Source: Melanopsichium pennsylvanicum
Taxonomy: Eukaryota > Basidiomycota > Ustilaginomycetes > Ustilaginales
Assembly: GCA_900208305.1 (NCBI GenBank)
Contig: OAPG01000009.1
Location: 62,001 to 126,000, forward strand
Length of the DNA stretch: 64,000 bases
Direction: 5' to 3'
Shown here: positions 45,445 through 56,040 of the stretch, in pieces
Position numbering within the stretch: position 1 is the first letter of the stretch
How the letters are laid out: every line of letters starts with the position of its first letter
Program-made: the position numbers and the translations under genes
The notes under the pieces: generated by a model
The model's input: the letters and a program-made list of their open reading frames with translations, nothing else
The model's database searches: none
What the model was told of the DNA's origin: nothing

Positions 45445-48400
45445 ATGAAGCTTGCCCACTTGCCAAGGTCGCGTCAGCGTCCTCGCAAGCAACCGTGTAA
45501 CCTAGCATCCTCATCCACTACGCGCAACGCATCGGCCTCACACCGTCGACATACCTTCTTCCTCCAACTCCTCATTTGCACACTTGTCGCTGTTTTCTTT
45601 CACGCTTTCTCTGGCGTATCAGCCGTCGCATCTCATTCCTCGGTAACCACGATAGCTGGTCTGGTTGACGACCCCAATGCCAGCAGGAGCTCTGCCGTTC
45701 ATCAGCGCGACCTTATCCGACCAGCTCGACACCATCAGCTCGCTTCCGCAGTCTCACGCTTTCGCTCCATCCCCTCCACTCGTCCCACTTCTATTTCCGA
45801 CCTTGTCCTCGCTAACACCGTCGTTCTAACCACCGTAGAAGGTGGTCTTTACGCCCTGAACAGAGACACGGGCAAGCTGCTCTGGTCGCTCTCACCACAC
45901 TCGAGTCATGAATCCGACTCACTTCTTCGACCGCTTGTCACAGCCTTGTATGGCAAACACCAAAAGTCCTTTGCCGATATCGCACAGGCTGGCCGCTCCT
46001 TCGCTTCTCCTCTCAGCCAATCTTCTCCTCTGCTCGAGACAGGTGGCATCTACATTGTCGAGCCATCGTCGGCTGGCGACATTTACGTGCTCTCCTCAGC
46101 CGATACCAAACCTCGGTCTTCTTCCTCTACCACCGGCGAGCCAGGTAGCGTACAGCTCCACAAGCTGCCATTAACTTTACCCCAGCTTGTGGAGCTCAGT
46201 CCTTTCTCCTTTGCCGGCGACGATACAAGAGTCTTCGTAGGTCAGAAACAGACCACGCTTGTAGAGCTCAACATTCAGACAGGCGAACTTGGCGCCGTCT
46301 TTGGTGGCCGCCACGCAGGCGTTTGGTGTGGAGCGCAAGCGCACCACCTTGATCCTCTCGCACATCCAGCCTCCACCACTCAAACTCGAAGCTCTCCTGG
46401 CTCAGAATCGTGCATCGACGACGAGTCAAACCTTTCTGGCTCCTCGTCCAAATCCACCTCCCAACTCGCTTACATCGGTAGGACAGATTATACCCTCAAC
46501 ATCCACTCCCGTAGCTCGCCCGAAGCCCTTCAAACACTCCACTTTAGCACTTTCGCCCCGAACGCAGGCGATCGTGATGTCCAAATCCTTTGGACTCAAG
46601 CGGATCATCCCGATCAACGAGCGATTCTAGGCATGCCAGAAGAAGGCAGCGTGGTTTGCTTCAACCTTACCGAGGCTGATCGCGCCAACCGCCAAGGTGC
46701 TCGTAGTGACGAAAGCACTCGTGCACTTTGGTCCAGCGAACTCAGAGCTAGCGTCGCAAGTGTGTTCGACGTTGTCTATCCAGCACCGCATTTGCAGAAC
46801 ACAAAATCCCTAAGTCGGCCGATTCTGATTCCTCATCCACCTATCCCATTGCACCGCATCTTCCCGCAGATCAGTGACCAACCAGAGTCAGATCATGATC
46901 CACCCGGCCAACTACCGCCACACAGGAGATCAGCCTACCTCGGCATCGCTGGTGACAGTCTTTATGCCATGAGTTCGCATAGATTCCCCTTGGTCGCATT
47001 TACCTCGAAAGCAACCGCAGGATTGACCGATGCGTTCAGCTCACAAGCACATGCTTGGACTCCAGGCTTGCCTTCCTCGCACAGAGACTGGGCACACCAA
47101 GGGCAGAGAAAGTGCGCTTCTTATGGGTGCTGGTTAGGCAGCTATTCACTCCAAGTCGATCCCACAGCGGAGGTCAGGCTCAGAGAATCGCTATTGGAAT
47201 CACACCCCACGCTTGAAATCGACGGAAGCCAGCCAAGACTCGGCATTAGGGACCGCCCAGCTTTCCAATCCGACAGCGCCTCCACCATCAATGATTCAGA
47301 AGGACTTTCACGAGCTCATTCATCCTCCGCGTCATCCCAACCCTCCCGTCCGTCCGAAGGGCCGAAAAAAACTTCTGCCAGAACGAAGAGGCCAGGCAGC
47401 CGAGAATCATATACAGACACGAACGAGTTTGCTTCTCGAAAGCCATACCTGAAGTCGGAAGCATCCCCACGCACCTGGAAAGCGCGACTGGCACTTGTCC
47501 TCCTTCAACTTTGTGGCGTGCTCGTCATCTCCGTACTCGCAGGTGCCACCTATCTGGGCCTTCAAGAGCAACGGGCGAGGGCAGAGAAACAAGCAGCAGA
47601 AATCGCAAAAGGCGTTGTGTGGATCCCCGTGCTCAAAGAAGATGAGGTTGGCTTCAGCGGCGAGGCAGCTGCGCACAAGCTGAGGGTCGAGGAAGACAGG
47701 CAGTTGCGACAGGCCATTGCATTGTCCAAGAAGGACGCACCCATTGCTTCAACTTCTGGCTCCGGTGCAGCTGAAAATGGCAACGCGACCAACGGGAATC
47801 AAGATGAGGAAGATGATGATGGCGAAGAAGGCGCGGCTGCAAGGAAGAAACCCAACAAACGCAGGCGTAGAGGCAAACGTGGAGGTGCTGCTGTGGCTGC
47901 CAAGGCTGCCAAAGCTAGTGGCAAAGAGGATAGTCCCGAAGCGGAAGGAAATGGCAGAGACAAGGCAGAGGATGACGAGGGTGGGGATGACGAGAATGAT
48001 GCGGCTGAGGTAGAAACTGAGCGAAGCTCACCACGAAAGGAGCATGGTGACTCGCCTGACAAACCATCTAGACGTACCAATACCATCTACAGCCACAGCC
48101 AGCCAAGCAATGGATCCGCTGCAACGGCCTCTGACAGCGTCTTATTGAACGAGAACGAGCTTCTCACCCCACGGAAGCGGGATCCTTCTGTCGAGCGTAA
48201 AGCATCCAAGCTCTCTGATATCCGAACCAATGCTGCTCTTGGCGCAAGCGACAGCCTCCAACGAGCGCAGCAGCTCATGTCACCGCAACTCCGATCACCT
48301 CTTCTCAACACGGGCTGGGGTGGATTTGAGGAAGAAGACGCCGCGTCTGTCGGTCGCGCTGCTGCCCAGATAGCCGCTAGCGGGGCTGCTAGCCAATTCT

Positions 48401-49749
48401 CGAGCGCTTCACCTAGCAATGGCGTGAGCACTGCCTCTCTCACCATTTCTGACGAGGTGCTTGGTTACGGTTCCTCGGGCACGGTTGTGTTCCGTGGCAC
48501 ATTCCAAGGCAGGGCGGTTGCAGTCAAGCGTTTGCTGCGTGACTTTGTCCATGTTGCTTCCAAAGAAGTATCGCTTCTCGAGAGCGCAGACAACCACCCA
48601 AATGTCATCAGGTACTTTTACAAGGAGCTCACGCCCAGTTTCCTTTTTATCGCACTAGAGCTGTGCCCTGCAAGTCTGGCTGAGGTGGTGGAGAGGCCTG
48701 CAGATTACAGAGAGCTGAGCAACCTTTTGGAACCCAAGCGAGCTTTGCATCAGATTACATCGGGTCTGAGACACCTGCACTCGCTCAGCATTGTTCATAG
48801 GGACATCAAGCCTCAGAACATTTTGGTGGCTACGAGTACCAATGGCAAACATCTCAAGATGTTGCTGTCTGATTTTGGGTTGAGCAAGAGACTGGATGGT
48901 ATGGCTCAAACGAGTTTCTCTCAAACGGTCAACAATCCGGGTGGTACCGTTGGTTGGAGGGCTCCCGAAATTTTACGAGGCGATGTCAATTTGGATGCAG
49001 GATCCGAATCCGAGTCTTCGCTTGGCAATCATCCTAGGAACGGTGGCGGTGGTTCGAGTAGGGAGGAGAAGCAGAGATTGACTCGAGCTGTGGATATCTT
49101 TGCGTTGGGATGTTTGGCGTATTACGTGTTGAGCAACGGGGATCATCCTTTCGGATCGCGATTTGAACGCGAGATGAACATCATCCGTAAACGAGTTGAT
49201 CTATCGCGTTTGGACGGATTAGGGGAAGAAGGTCACGAGGCTCAAGATCTGGTACCCAAAATGGTGTCTCACGATCCACGTTCAAGACCTTCTGCAGCCC
49301 AAGTGTTGACCCATCCGTACTTCTGGGATCCGAACAAACGTCTGAATTTCCTGCAAGATGCATCGGATAGGTTTGAGATCATGGACAAAGATGCGCCTAC
49401 ACCGGCGTTGGTGTTGTTGGAATCCAGGGCGAAGAATGTTTTGGGTAGTGATTGGCATAGGAGGTGTGATCGGATGTTTTTGGAGAACTTGGGAAAGTTT
49501 AGAAAATACGATCCTGGCTCGGTTCAAGATCTATTAAGGGCGATGAGGAATAAGAAACATCATTATCAGGATTTACCACCAGGTTTAAAGAGGTTGTTGG
49601 GTCCATTACCGGAGGGGTATTTGAATTATTTCACTAGGAGGTTTCCAGAGTTGTTCTTGCACGTTTACAATACGGTGGTGGACCAACCATTGATCAGGAC
49701 AGAGGGCGTTTTTAGAGAGTATTTCCACTGTGCTGAACCAGATCATTAG
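45445..49749 (+). CDS. IRE1: Unfolded-protein-response kinase/endoribonuclease IRE1
   Basis: A type I membrane protein of the endoplasmic reticulum that senses unfolded proteins and splices a HAC1/XBP1-type mRNA (cib1 in Ustilago maydis). The 1434 residues start at the ATG at 45445 (ACTATGA). A signal segment spans about 37-60 (FFLQLLICTLVAVFFHAF), followed by the luminal domain with TVEGGLYALNRDTGKLLWSL. The transmembrane helix lies near 682-705. A cytosolic linker holds acidic runs and a basic cluster near 800-815 (KKPNKRRRRGKRGG). The kinase domain begins near 1000, with Lys1028, HRD Asp1120 and DFG Asp1143. The C-terminal RNase domain keeps the catalytic Arg1368, Asn1369 and His1373 in RNKKHHYQDLP. 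The protein is longer than yeast Ire1 (1115) through the linker and luminal inserts. Confidence 0.97.
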   Translation: MKLAHLPRSRQRPRKQPCNLASSSTTRNASASHRRHTFFLQLLICTLVAVFFHAFSGVSAVASHSSVTTIAGLVDDPNASRSSAVHQRDLIRPARHHQLASAVSRFRSIPSTRPTSISDLVLANTVVLTTVEGGLYALNRDTGKLLWSLSPHSSHESDSLLRPLVTALYGKHQKSFADIAQAGRSFASPLSQSSPLLETGGIYIVEPSSAGDIYVLSSADTKPRSSSSTTGEPGSVQLHKLPLTLPQLVELSPFSFAGDDTRVFVGQKQTTLVELNIQTGELGAVFGGRHAGVWCGAQAHHLDPLAHPASTTQTRSSPGSESCIDDESNLSGSSSKSTSQLAYIGRTDYTLNIHSRSSPEALQTLHFSTFAPNAGDRDVQILWTQADHPDQRAILGMPEEGSVVCFNLTEADRANRQGARSDESTRALWSSELRASVASVFDVVYPAPHLQNTKSLSRPILIPHPPIPLHRIFPQISDQPESDHDPPGQLPPHRRSAYLGIAGDSLYAMSSHRFPLVAFTSKATAGLTDAFSSQAHAWTPGLPSSHRDWAHQGQRKCASYGCWLGSYSLQVDPTAEVRLRESLLESHPTLEIDGSQPRLGIRDRPAFQSDSASTINDSEGLSRAHSSSASSQPSRPSEGPKKTSARTKRPGSRESYTDTNEFASRKPYLKSEASPRTWKARLALVLLQLCGVLVISVLAGATYLGLQEQRARAEKQAAEIAKGVVWIPVLKEDEVGFSGEAAAHKLRVEEDRQLRQAIALSKKDAPIASTSGSGAAENGNATNGNQDEEDDDGEEGAAARKKPNKRRRRGKRGGAAVAAKAAKASGKEDSPEAEGNGRDKAEDDEGGDDENDAAEVETERSSPRKEHGDSPDKPSRRTNTIYSHSQPSNGSAATASDSVLLNENELLTPRKRDPSVERKASKLSDIRTNAALGASDSLQRAQQLMSPQLRSPLLNTGWGGFEEEDAASVGRAAAQIAASGAASQFSSASPSNGVSTASLTISDEVLGYGSSGTVVFRGTFQGRAVAVKRLLRDFVHVASKEVSLLESADNHPNVIRYFYKELTPSFLFIALELCPASLAEVVERPADYRELSNLLEPKRALHQITSGLRHLHSLSIVHRDIKPQNILVATSTNGKHLKMLLSDFGLSKRLDGMAQTSFSQTVNNPGGTVGWRAPEILRGDVNLDAGSESESSLGNHPRNGGGGSSREEKQRLTRAVDIFALGCLAYYVLSNGDHPFGSRFEREMNIIRKRVDLSRLDGLGEEGHEAQDLVPKMVSHDPRSRPSAAQVLTHPYFWDPNKRLNFLQDASDRFEIMDKDAPTPALVLLESRAKNVLGSDWHRRCDRMFLENLGKFRKYDPGSVQDLLRAMRNKKHHYQDLPPGLKRLLGPLPEGYLNYFTRRFPELFLHVYNTVVDQPLIRTEGVFREYFHCAEPDH

Positions 49750-50315
49750 AGTACCAAACGAGCGAGCATGCTCACCTGCATTGTTAGGGGAGGATCGTGG
49801 GAAAAGGTAGAGGTTGGAGAGGAGGAGGCGGCGAGATTTAGAGGGGCCTTGTCAAGGCGATCTGCAAACCATGTCGGGCTTCCTTGATTTCTTCTTCTTC
49901 TTTTTTCTTTGGAGATGGGCAACAATCACACACAAACACACACACACACAGAGTACAAAATTAGCAAGCAGTGTTCTGTGCATTTCCTCCATTCATCAAA
50001 CTGTATTTGTATCGTGCATCATGTGAATTCCTTTTTTCCCCCTTTTTTAACTTTTTTTTTTTTAATTGCAACACGTATGTATTTTGTCCCCAAAAATGAT
50101 GATGATGGTGTTGGAAGAAGAAGGAGGAGGAGGAGGAATGATGATCCTCTTAGTCTCAAGTCGTGTCAATTTCGATGTACAGTTTGGCATTGTCGATTGG
50201 ATCTGTCGAAATGATGATGAATTTTTTTTCTTTTTCTTTTCTTTTCGAAGGGTTGCACCAGGAACGAGCAAGTGTGCTCTATAATGCATTATTAGGTATT
50301 TGACCATGGTATTTT
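49750..50315. other. IRE1 3' flank, low-complexity sequence
   Basis: This stretch is full of simple-sequence tracts: CA repeats near 49928-49950, poly-T near 50046, GAT/GGA repeats near 50095-50145 and T/C tracts near 50222. The small ORFs follow these tracts and are not genes. Confidence 0.5.
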
Positions 50316-50417
50316 AAGGATTATGAAATTCGATAGAATATAATCGCAAATTCAATCGAGTCAACTAAGGATTATAAAATCCGATAGAATATAGATGCAA
50401 ATTCAATCAAGTCAACT
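50316..50417. repeat. Imperfect tandem 51-bp repeat upstream of tRNA-Lys
   Basis: Two units, 50316-50366 and 50367-50417, share most bases: AAGGATTAT, CGATAGAATATA, GCAAATTCAATC, AGTCAACT. They end 10 bp before the tRNA gene. The function is unknown; they may be tRNA-flanking debris or a duplicated upstream element. Confidence 0.85.
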
Positions 50418-50427
50418 ATGTATTCTA

Positions 50428-50538
50428 TCCCGGCTAGCTCAGTCGGTAGAGCGTCAGACTCTTACTTGACAAGGGTTTCCTAGAAACAATCCTCGGATGT
50501 ATATCTGAATGTCGTGGGTTCGAGCCCCACGTTGGGAG
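50428..50538 (+). tRNA. tRNA-Lys (CUU) with a 38-nt intron
   Basis: The mature parts match the canonical lysine tRNA: acceptor TCCCGGC pairs with GTTGGGA (two G-U pairs), the D-arm starts TAGCTCAGTCGG (A box), and the T-arm has GTGGGTTCGAGCCCCAC (B box). The anticodon stem TCAGA/TCTGA encloses loop CTCTTAA, with anticodon CTT at 50461-50463. An intron sits one base 3' of the anticodon, about 50465-50502, the standard place. The discriminator base is G. A T-run from 50545 is a good Pol III terminator. No CCA is encoded, as expected in a nuclear gene. Confidence 0.95.
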
Positions 50539-50724
50539 ATTAACTTTTTTTTTCGACGAGGAACCTTTCTCCTTGCTGCCCAACACCGACACTCAGTTAA
50601 ATGAAAGGTCATATGTCTGAAAGGCGAAAAGATTTCGTAGTATCCTTTTGCAGGCGATTGATTAGGGGAATAGACTTTTGATTCACAAGCGCAGCAAAAA
50701 CAAATCATAATAATCATAATAATC

Positions 50725-50758
<34 letters not shown>

Positions 50759-50912
50759 GAAAAAGAACATAATGATTGCATTGCCGGGTATATATAAACT
50801 TGCGCCTATGTACTGTCAACAAAGTCTTGTGTGGTTGAGGATGAAGTAAAAGCATGACATGGACAGCGTTTGGTTTTTTCGATAAGCTTTTTCGTACAAG
50901 AGTAACTTTTTT
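50539..50912. other. tRNA-RCL1 gap with ATA microsatellite
   Basis: 374 bp containing the tRNA terminator T-run and a CATAATAAT/ATA repeat tract at about 50704-50755, which lies within the expected 3' flank of RCL1. No gene is visible. Confidence 0.6.
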
Positions 50913-52190
50913 TCAGCCGACCTTTTTGAATCCGCGGAAGTCGATGCCTACACAAGACACGGCAAACTGATCCGGACTAGCGATCTTGTTCAACACCTGA
51001 TTCTCTCTTTTCTTCTGTTGATGATTTTGGTCGTCATCGTTGTTTCCACTATTGGATGCATCGATTTGGTCTGCATTCGCATCGATGCCAAGATCTTGTG
51101 CAGGGGTGATCTTGAAACTCACACCCAATGCATGTTTGATATCCCTCATCATACTAATCGCATTGGCAGTCAAAGAACCCATAGTACACCTTGCAACATC
51201 TTGAGGACTCAATGCCATCAACAACAACACCAAAGGTTGATGACACCTATCCACACATCCCCTGGTTGCTATTTCGTCCAACAACTGTCTGGCAGCACTC
51301 TGTGCTAAATCTTCCGGAAGACCTGGATCAGTTGGTTTGCTTGCTGCTTCAGCACTGTAAATAGCACCTGTGGTTGAAGTTGCCAGCAGAGTGATTGCAA
51401 ATCCTGGAGACTTTCCTGAATCCTCACCACGGTAAACATCTGCGAAAAGATACAAATCTGGAATGTACCTACCCAAAACACCCCTTGCCGAATCAATCAA
51501 CCGATTGGCCATCTGAGGCGACACTCTTGTCGAAGTAGCAATACCTCTAATCTTCTTAATCCTTCCTGGTGCTGTAAAGTTGAGTGTGAAAAGATTCTTG
51601 ATGATTGGACAACGAAAATGGATTTCACCCCCACCAAGAGGGGCTGAACCACGTTTTGCAATCCTAAGTTCTAACGAGCTTGCCAAAGTGGACAATGAAT
51701 CGAATGGCATAAAAAGACTTAGATGTGGTAAAGTGACGGTCCTAATCGTATCAACACCCAAATCTCCGTCCATGTTGGTAATACCTCCAAGTACAAGGTT
51801 CAACTCTTTCTTCGCAAAAGGTGCAAGAACTACCATCCATTCCAACCAATATCCAATACCTCTAGTGAGCGAACAATCGTGAACCACCTTTCCACCCGCA
51901 ATCACACCTGGTTTGAGAAGAACAGAGGTACCTGTGTACGAAATTTCAACATGAGATCCATTTGTCACTTTTTCGATCAAACGCAAGAAGTTGGCTTCGA
52001 AATCACGGATACCGGGTGACGAAGAGTCGGGTCGGATCGAATCGATTCGTACAGGTCGTTGAGATATGAGCGATAAGACGAGCCTTTGACGAAAATTTCG
52101 ATGTCCTGTGAATCGAAGTAGACGAGACTTGGCGTCAGAGTTGTTGCCGTTCAGGGCAGATGAGGAAGAGGATGAGGCAGAGGGTGCCAT
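50913..52190 (-). CDS. RCL1: RNA 3'-terminal phosphate cyclase-like protein RCL1
   Basis: A nucleolar factor of the small-subunit processome needed for cleavage of pre-rRNA at A2. The 425 residues start at the ATG at 52190; the frame is open to 52277 only through a TTG. After a Ser/Asn-rich N-terminus, family marks are RLLRFTGHRNFRQRLVLSLI, a degenerate form of the cyclase start, then TGTSVLLKPGVIAGG, DCSLTRGIGYWLEW, RGSAPLGGGEIHFRCP, TRVSPQMANRLIDSARG and SPGFAITLLATSTTG. An Asn/Asp/Gln-rich insert lies near residue 390, before the C-terminal DQFAVSCVGIDFRGFKKVG. The catalytic His motif of true cyclases is not apparent, which fits RCL1. It is divergent from BPL1. Confidence 0.95.
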   Translation of the reverse strand: MAPSASSSSSSALNGNNSDAKSRLLRFTGHRNFRQRLVLSLISQRPVRIDSIRPDSSSPGIRDFEANFLRLIEKVTNGSHVEISYTGTSVLLKPGVIAGGKVVHDCSLTRGIGYWLEWMVVLAPFAKKELNLVLGGITNMDGDLGVDTIRTVTLPHLSLFMPFDSLSTLASSLELRIAKRGSAPLGGGEIHFRCPIIKNLFTLNFTAPGRIKKIRGIATSTRVSPQMANRLIDSARGVLGRYIPDLYLFADVYRGEDSGKSPGFAITLLATSTTGAIYSAEAASKPTDPGLPEDLAQSAARQLLDEIATRGCVDRCHQPLVLLLMALSPQDVARCTMGSLTANAISMMRDIKHALGVSFKITPAQDLGIDANADQIDASNSGNNDDDQNHQQKKRENQVLNKIASPDQFAVSCVGIDFRGFKKVG

Positions 52191-52926
52191 GATGAAAGGA
52201 TGTACGCCAGATTTGGCGGGTGAGGGTGAAATTAGAGGTTGTTTTTTTTTGTTCCGATGCGCTTTGTACTTGTTCAAATATGGGCTTTGATGCGGATTGC
52301 GGCCAGGTGATCACAGCAGAGATGGTGCTTGTAGTGGCATAAGAATGATGATGATGATGCTGGAAAGTAAGAAAGCAAAGTTAAGAGGCCATTCGTGCCA
52401 TTTTAGCGCTGATTCCAATAAAATCTTCGCTTTTGTTTCCTTACCCTTTTCGCACCAAAAAATAAAATTTAAAAATTTAAAAAAAAAATCGGAAGGAAAG
52501 CTCGACTATAGGTAAAATCATTCCCGATGGCCGATTCCCGAATTCCATACCCTCGGTGGTGATTAGTACGTCCTCATTCCTGACTCGCAAGAACAAGGAA
52601 CATCATGTTGAACTGTGTTGTTTAGCGTACTCTTCGTCAACTGTAGTTGCTCTCCAACTCTCCAACTCATGTCGAAGGCTTTCAAGGCGACAGGATTTTC
52701 TCTTCGAATCACTTTAATCATTTTGGCTTAAACTCCCCGAAAGGCGGGAATCGAATTGCCCAGAACAACCTTGACAGGATCGCTCGGTGTGCGACGAGCA
52801 TCACCGAGTACTGTAGCGCTCCGATTCGCATCACATACCGCATTGTTAGCCAAGGCATCTTCGTCACGCATCTGGACTCACAATCAAACTTTGTTCAATA
52901 CCTCTGAGATCCGCTCTCTAGCAACC
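52191..52926. promoter_or_regulatory. Divergent region, RCL1 / BPL1
   Basis: 736 bp between two divergent ATGs. It has an A/T-rich block at about 52455-52490. The BPL1 frame is open upstream to 52756 without an ATG. No TATA box is assigned. Confidence 0.5.
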
Positions 52927-55512
52927 ATGTCTGACGTTCTTGTCTACAGCGGTCCCGGTGTATCCTCTTCGGCATTGCACCACACGCTCCGAACGCTTCG
53001 TCAGCTTCTCAACACATACGATGTCAAACCTGTAGACGCAAAAACCCTTGCACTTGATCCATGGCAGAAAGGTACTGCTCTCGTCGTCATTCCTGGCGGT
53101 CGAGACTTACCCTACGTCTCGGAGCTTTCGCGTCCATACTCTCACCCTTCATCGCCTTCGTCGTCTCGCACTGGTGTCGCCGAGGTCAGAAACTATGTCG
53201 AATCCGGCGGTAACTTCTTTGGCATCTGTGCAGGTGCATACTACGCTTCGACACATTGCACTTTCGAAAAACATACAGACATGCAAGTGGACGGCGCAAG
53301 ACCAGGGTTGAGATTCTTCCCAGGTACATGTCAGGGGACTGTCTACCCCGGATTCGTCTATGAATCCGACAAAGGGGCTAGGATCGTCGATATTGATCGT
53401 GTCCTACACGCAGATCGTTGGAGGTGTCATTATAATGGCGGAGGAGCGTTCATGGATGCTCACAAGTATGTTTCGCAAGGCGTCGAGGTGCTCGCCAAGT
53501 ATGCACGGACGCAACCAGAAGAGTTGAGACTAGATATCGATCTGAATGGCAGTACCACCATCGATCAAGCCCAAAATAAAAGCAGACCAGATTATGCAGG
53601 CGAGGCAGCAGTAGTGCTGTCCGAAGTGGGCAAGGGAAGAGCGTTGCTGTTTGGGACACATCCCGAATTTACACTTTTGCCGACTTCGACGCCAGTGCTG
53701 ATGGCCGAGAATTCGGGTTTGCAACCAGCCCACGACGAAAATGATGAGCAAGAGAGAGAGAGGATGTTAAAGATGCACGAGGCGAGGAGACTTGAGTGGT
53801 TGCACGAGCTGCTCAGTCAGCGCTTAGGCCTACGCTCGGAGCTGCCACAATGGGTCAACACCACTCAACATCCCGGCGCAGGAGAGATGGACAAGGCGAC
53901 TACTTCGGTGGTTGAAGTCGAAGAGCCAAAATCGCAACCTATCTACCTCGCAGCCATTGGAGACAGGTCGAGCGCAGTCCTGGATAGGATTCTTTCCAAG
54001 CTCTCATCCGAAAAGGCTTGTTCAGCTGCGCATATCGAAGGATTCGAAAAGTGTGCTTCATTAAAGACAGCTCATATGGTCAGCATCAAGGACTCGAACG
54101 ATGTCCTACACTTGTCCGCCGCCAACGAAGATAGCATCGCCGAGGCTCGGAAGCTTTGTTCATCAGCAAACTACGAGCAGTACTCTAAATCGATCATCAC
54201 GTCAAGTACGGAGGAACGAGAATTGAGCACGGATAGGGAAGTGGACTTGGACAGCGTACCAAAGTATGTTCTTGTCTGTAAGCCCGACCTTGGCCCATTC
54301 TCCACTTGCTCCACCTCTCCCTCTGCCTCGCCCGTCCTTCTACCTGATTGGAACATTGCTGAATATGAGAAGCATCTTTTGCACTTCCGCAAGGTAAATC
54401 TCAAGATCCAACAGAACAATCAAATTCCGGGACACTGGTCGAAATGGCGTCCTCCTTTCGATCCGTTCGACCCTTTCGGTTCATCCACCACCTCCTCTTC
54501 TTTCTCTGAGGAGTATCGATTTGGAACACCCATGCTCTACACTCAGATGGTAACCTCAACACAGACCATGCTGGATAAAAACTTGCGGTTCTTATCCGCA
54601 TTGCCGGTGGGTACGACATTTTTTGCTACGCAGCAAATGTCAGGTCGAGGTCGTGGTGGAAATCGATGGATTTCTCCCAAGGGATGTTTGCAGTTTTCCA
54701 CGGTTTTCCGTGTACCAGTCTCCATGGCGTCAAAGACGGTATTTTTACAGTACCTCTCAGGTCTGGCGGTAGTGCAAGGCATTCGACTTGCCTTAGGCGA
54801 TAGTATTGCAGCCAAAACTGTGGCGGAGAAAGTGAGGATCAAATGGCCCAACGATATCTATGCAGAAATCCCTGCCGAACAAAACGAAAAAGACAACAGG
54901 GCCAAGACTGCCACGTTTGAATTAAGTGGTAAGAGGTATGCAAAGCTAGGAGGTGTTTTGGTCAATTCACAGTTCAGTGGAGGTGACGAGTTTGTTCTCA
55001 TCTCTGGATGTGGCGTCAATTGTCTCAACGCTCGTCCTACGACTTCTATTTCTGATTTGATCAACATTCACAATGCACAAATGGAGGAGGAGAAAGGGGG
55101 AAAGGAAAAATTGGGGCAGATCAGTCAGGAAAAGTTGGCAGGAGCAATTTTATCCACGTTTGATTCGATCTGGAAAACGTTTCTACAGTATCGAGGAGAT
55201 TTTCGACCGTTTGTTGAGACGTATAGAAAAGTTTGGTTGCACAGTGATCAAGAAGTTACCTTGACGCGTGATGCGGTTAGAAGAGGAGGACAAGTTGGTG
55301 ACGAGGGAGGCCAAGAATTGGAGGTTAGGATCGTAGGTATCTCGTCAGATTTCGGATTGTTGCAAGCAGTACCTCGTACGATGAACGTATATGCAAAAGA
55401 TGCGAATGCTTGGGGTAGTACAGAACAGTCAAAGGTAGATGGTATCATTCAACTTCAACCAGATGGAAACTCGTTTGATATGCTGCAGAATTTGGTCAAG
55501 CGAAAGATCTAA
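52927..55512 (+). CDS. BPL1: Biotin--protein ligase
   Basis: It attaches biotin, via biotinyl-AMP, to carboxylases such as acetyl-CoA and pyruvate carboxylase. The 861 residues start at the ATG at 52927 (CAACCATGT). The N-terminal third is the glutamine-amidotransferase-like BPL_N domain: VLVYSGPGVSSS at the start, VIPGGRDLPY, and GICAGAYYAS around Cys101. The catalytic C-terminal half has the biotinyl-AMP loop GRGRGGNRW at residues 573-581, then KWPNDIY at 639-645 and KLGGVLVNS near 674. A small BPL C-terminal domain follows. The size is above that of yeast Bpl1 (690) because of a middle linker. Nothing is missing. Confidence 0.96.
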   Translation: MSDVLVYSGPGVSSSALHHTLRTLRQLLNTYDVKPVDAKTLALDPWQKGTALVVIPGGRDLPYVSELSRPYSHPSSPSSSRTGVAEVRNYVESGGNFFGICAGAYYASTHCTFEKHTDMQVDGARPGLRFFPGTCQGTVYPGFVYESDKGARIVDIDRVLHADRWRCHYNGGGAFMDAHKYVSQGVEVLAKYARTQPEELRLDIDLNGSTTIDQAQNKSRPDYAGEAAVVLSEVGKGRALLFGTHPEFTLLPTSTPVLMAENSGLQPAHDENDEQERERMLKMHEARRLEWLHELLSQRLGLRSELPQWVNTTQHPGAGEMDKATTSVVEVEEPKSQPIYLAAIGDRSSAVLDRILSKLSSEKACSAAHIEGFEKCASLKTAHMVSIKDSNDVLHLSAANEDSIAEARKLCSSANYEQYSKSIITSSTEERELSTDREVDLDSVPKYVLVCKPDLGPFSTCSTSPSASPVLLPDWNIAEYEKHLLHFRKVNLKIQQNNQIPGHWSKWRPPFDPFDPFGSSTTSSSFSEEYRFGTPMLYTQMVTSTQTMLDKNLRFLSALPVGTTFFATQQMSGRGRGGNRWISPKGCLQFSTVFRVPVSMASKTVFLQYLSGLAVVQGIRLALGDSIAAKTVAEKVRIKWPNDIYAEIPAEQNEKDNRAKTATFELSGKRYAKLGGVLVNSQFSGGDEFVLISGCGVNCLNARPTTSISDLINIHNAQMEEEKGGKEKLGQISQEKLAGAILSTFDSIWKTFLQYRGDFRPFVETYRKVWLHSDQEVTLTRDAVRRGGQVGDEGGQELEVRIVGISSDFGLLQAVPRTMNVYAKDANAWGSTEQSKVDGIIQLQPDGNSFDMLQNLVKRKI

Positions 55513-56040
55513 ACACCTCAATATGAATTACTGTACATTGATACAGACAAGGAACCAAATTAAATCATACTAGTTTTCATAACAGAATCTAAAGGAGAAT
55601 TCAATACACTCACACATGTGGATCGACACAGTATTTTGCTTTGATCAAAGTGATTATGTCATAATCAGTAGTGTTGAATGCTATGATGGACTTTCATGGT
55701 TGATGCTGGTGACCGAGAATGGTGACAAGTGTGCAATTTGACACTGACAAATCGCCTAAGCATCGCCTGGAACGTCGCCGTATGTGGTGGAAGCCAAAAA
55801 CAGCGAGCCGACGTGGATGTGGAAAGAGAGTGTGTGTGAATGTGGAGGCTAAGAGTGTGAGAATGCTCAAAATTTCTAAATCGTCTCATTCTGTGTTGCT
55901 CTGTGCGTGGGCTTGTGCGTTCAAATTAAGTTAAACACCTCTCTCACTGTCCACCACCACTCTGCGAAAGCACGATTCAACACCCAACCCAACTCCAACA
56001 TCCACGTACAAATCTCGAATCCAATCCATCACAGGTCACC
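55513..56040. promoter_or_regulatory. BPL1 3' region and GET3 promoter
   Basis: 528 bp. The last 110 bp are CA-rich leader up to the GET3 ATG (GGTCACCATGT). Nothing else is recognisable. Confidence 0.5.
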
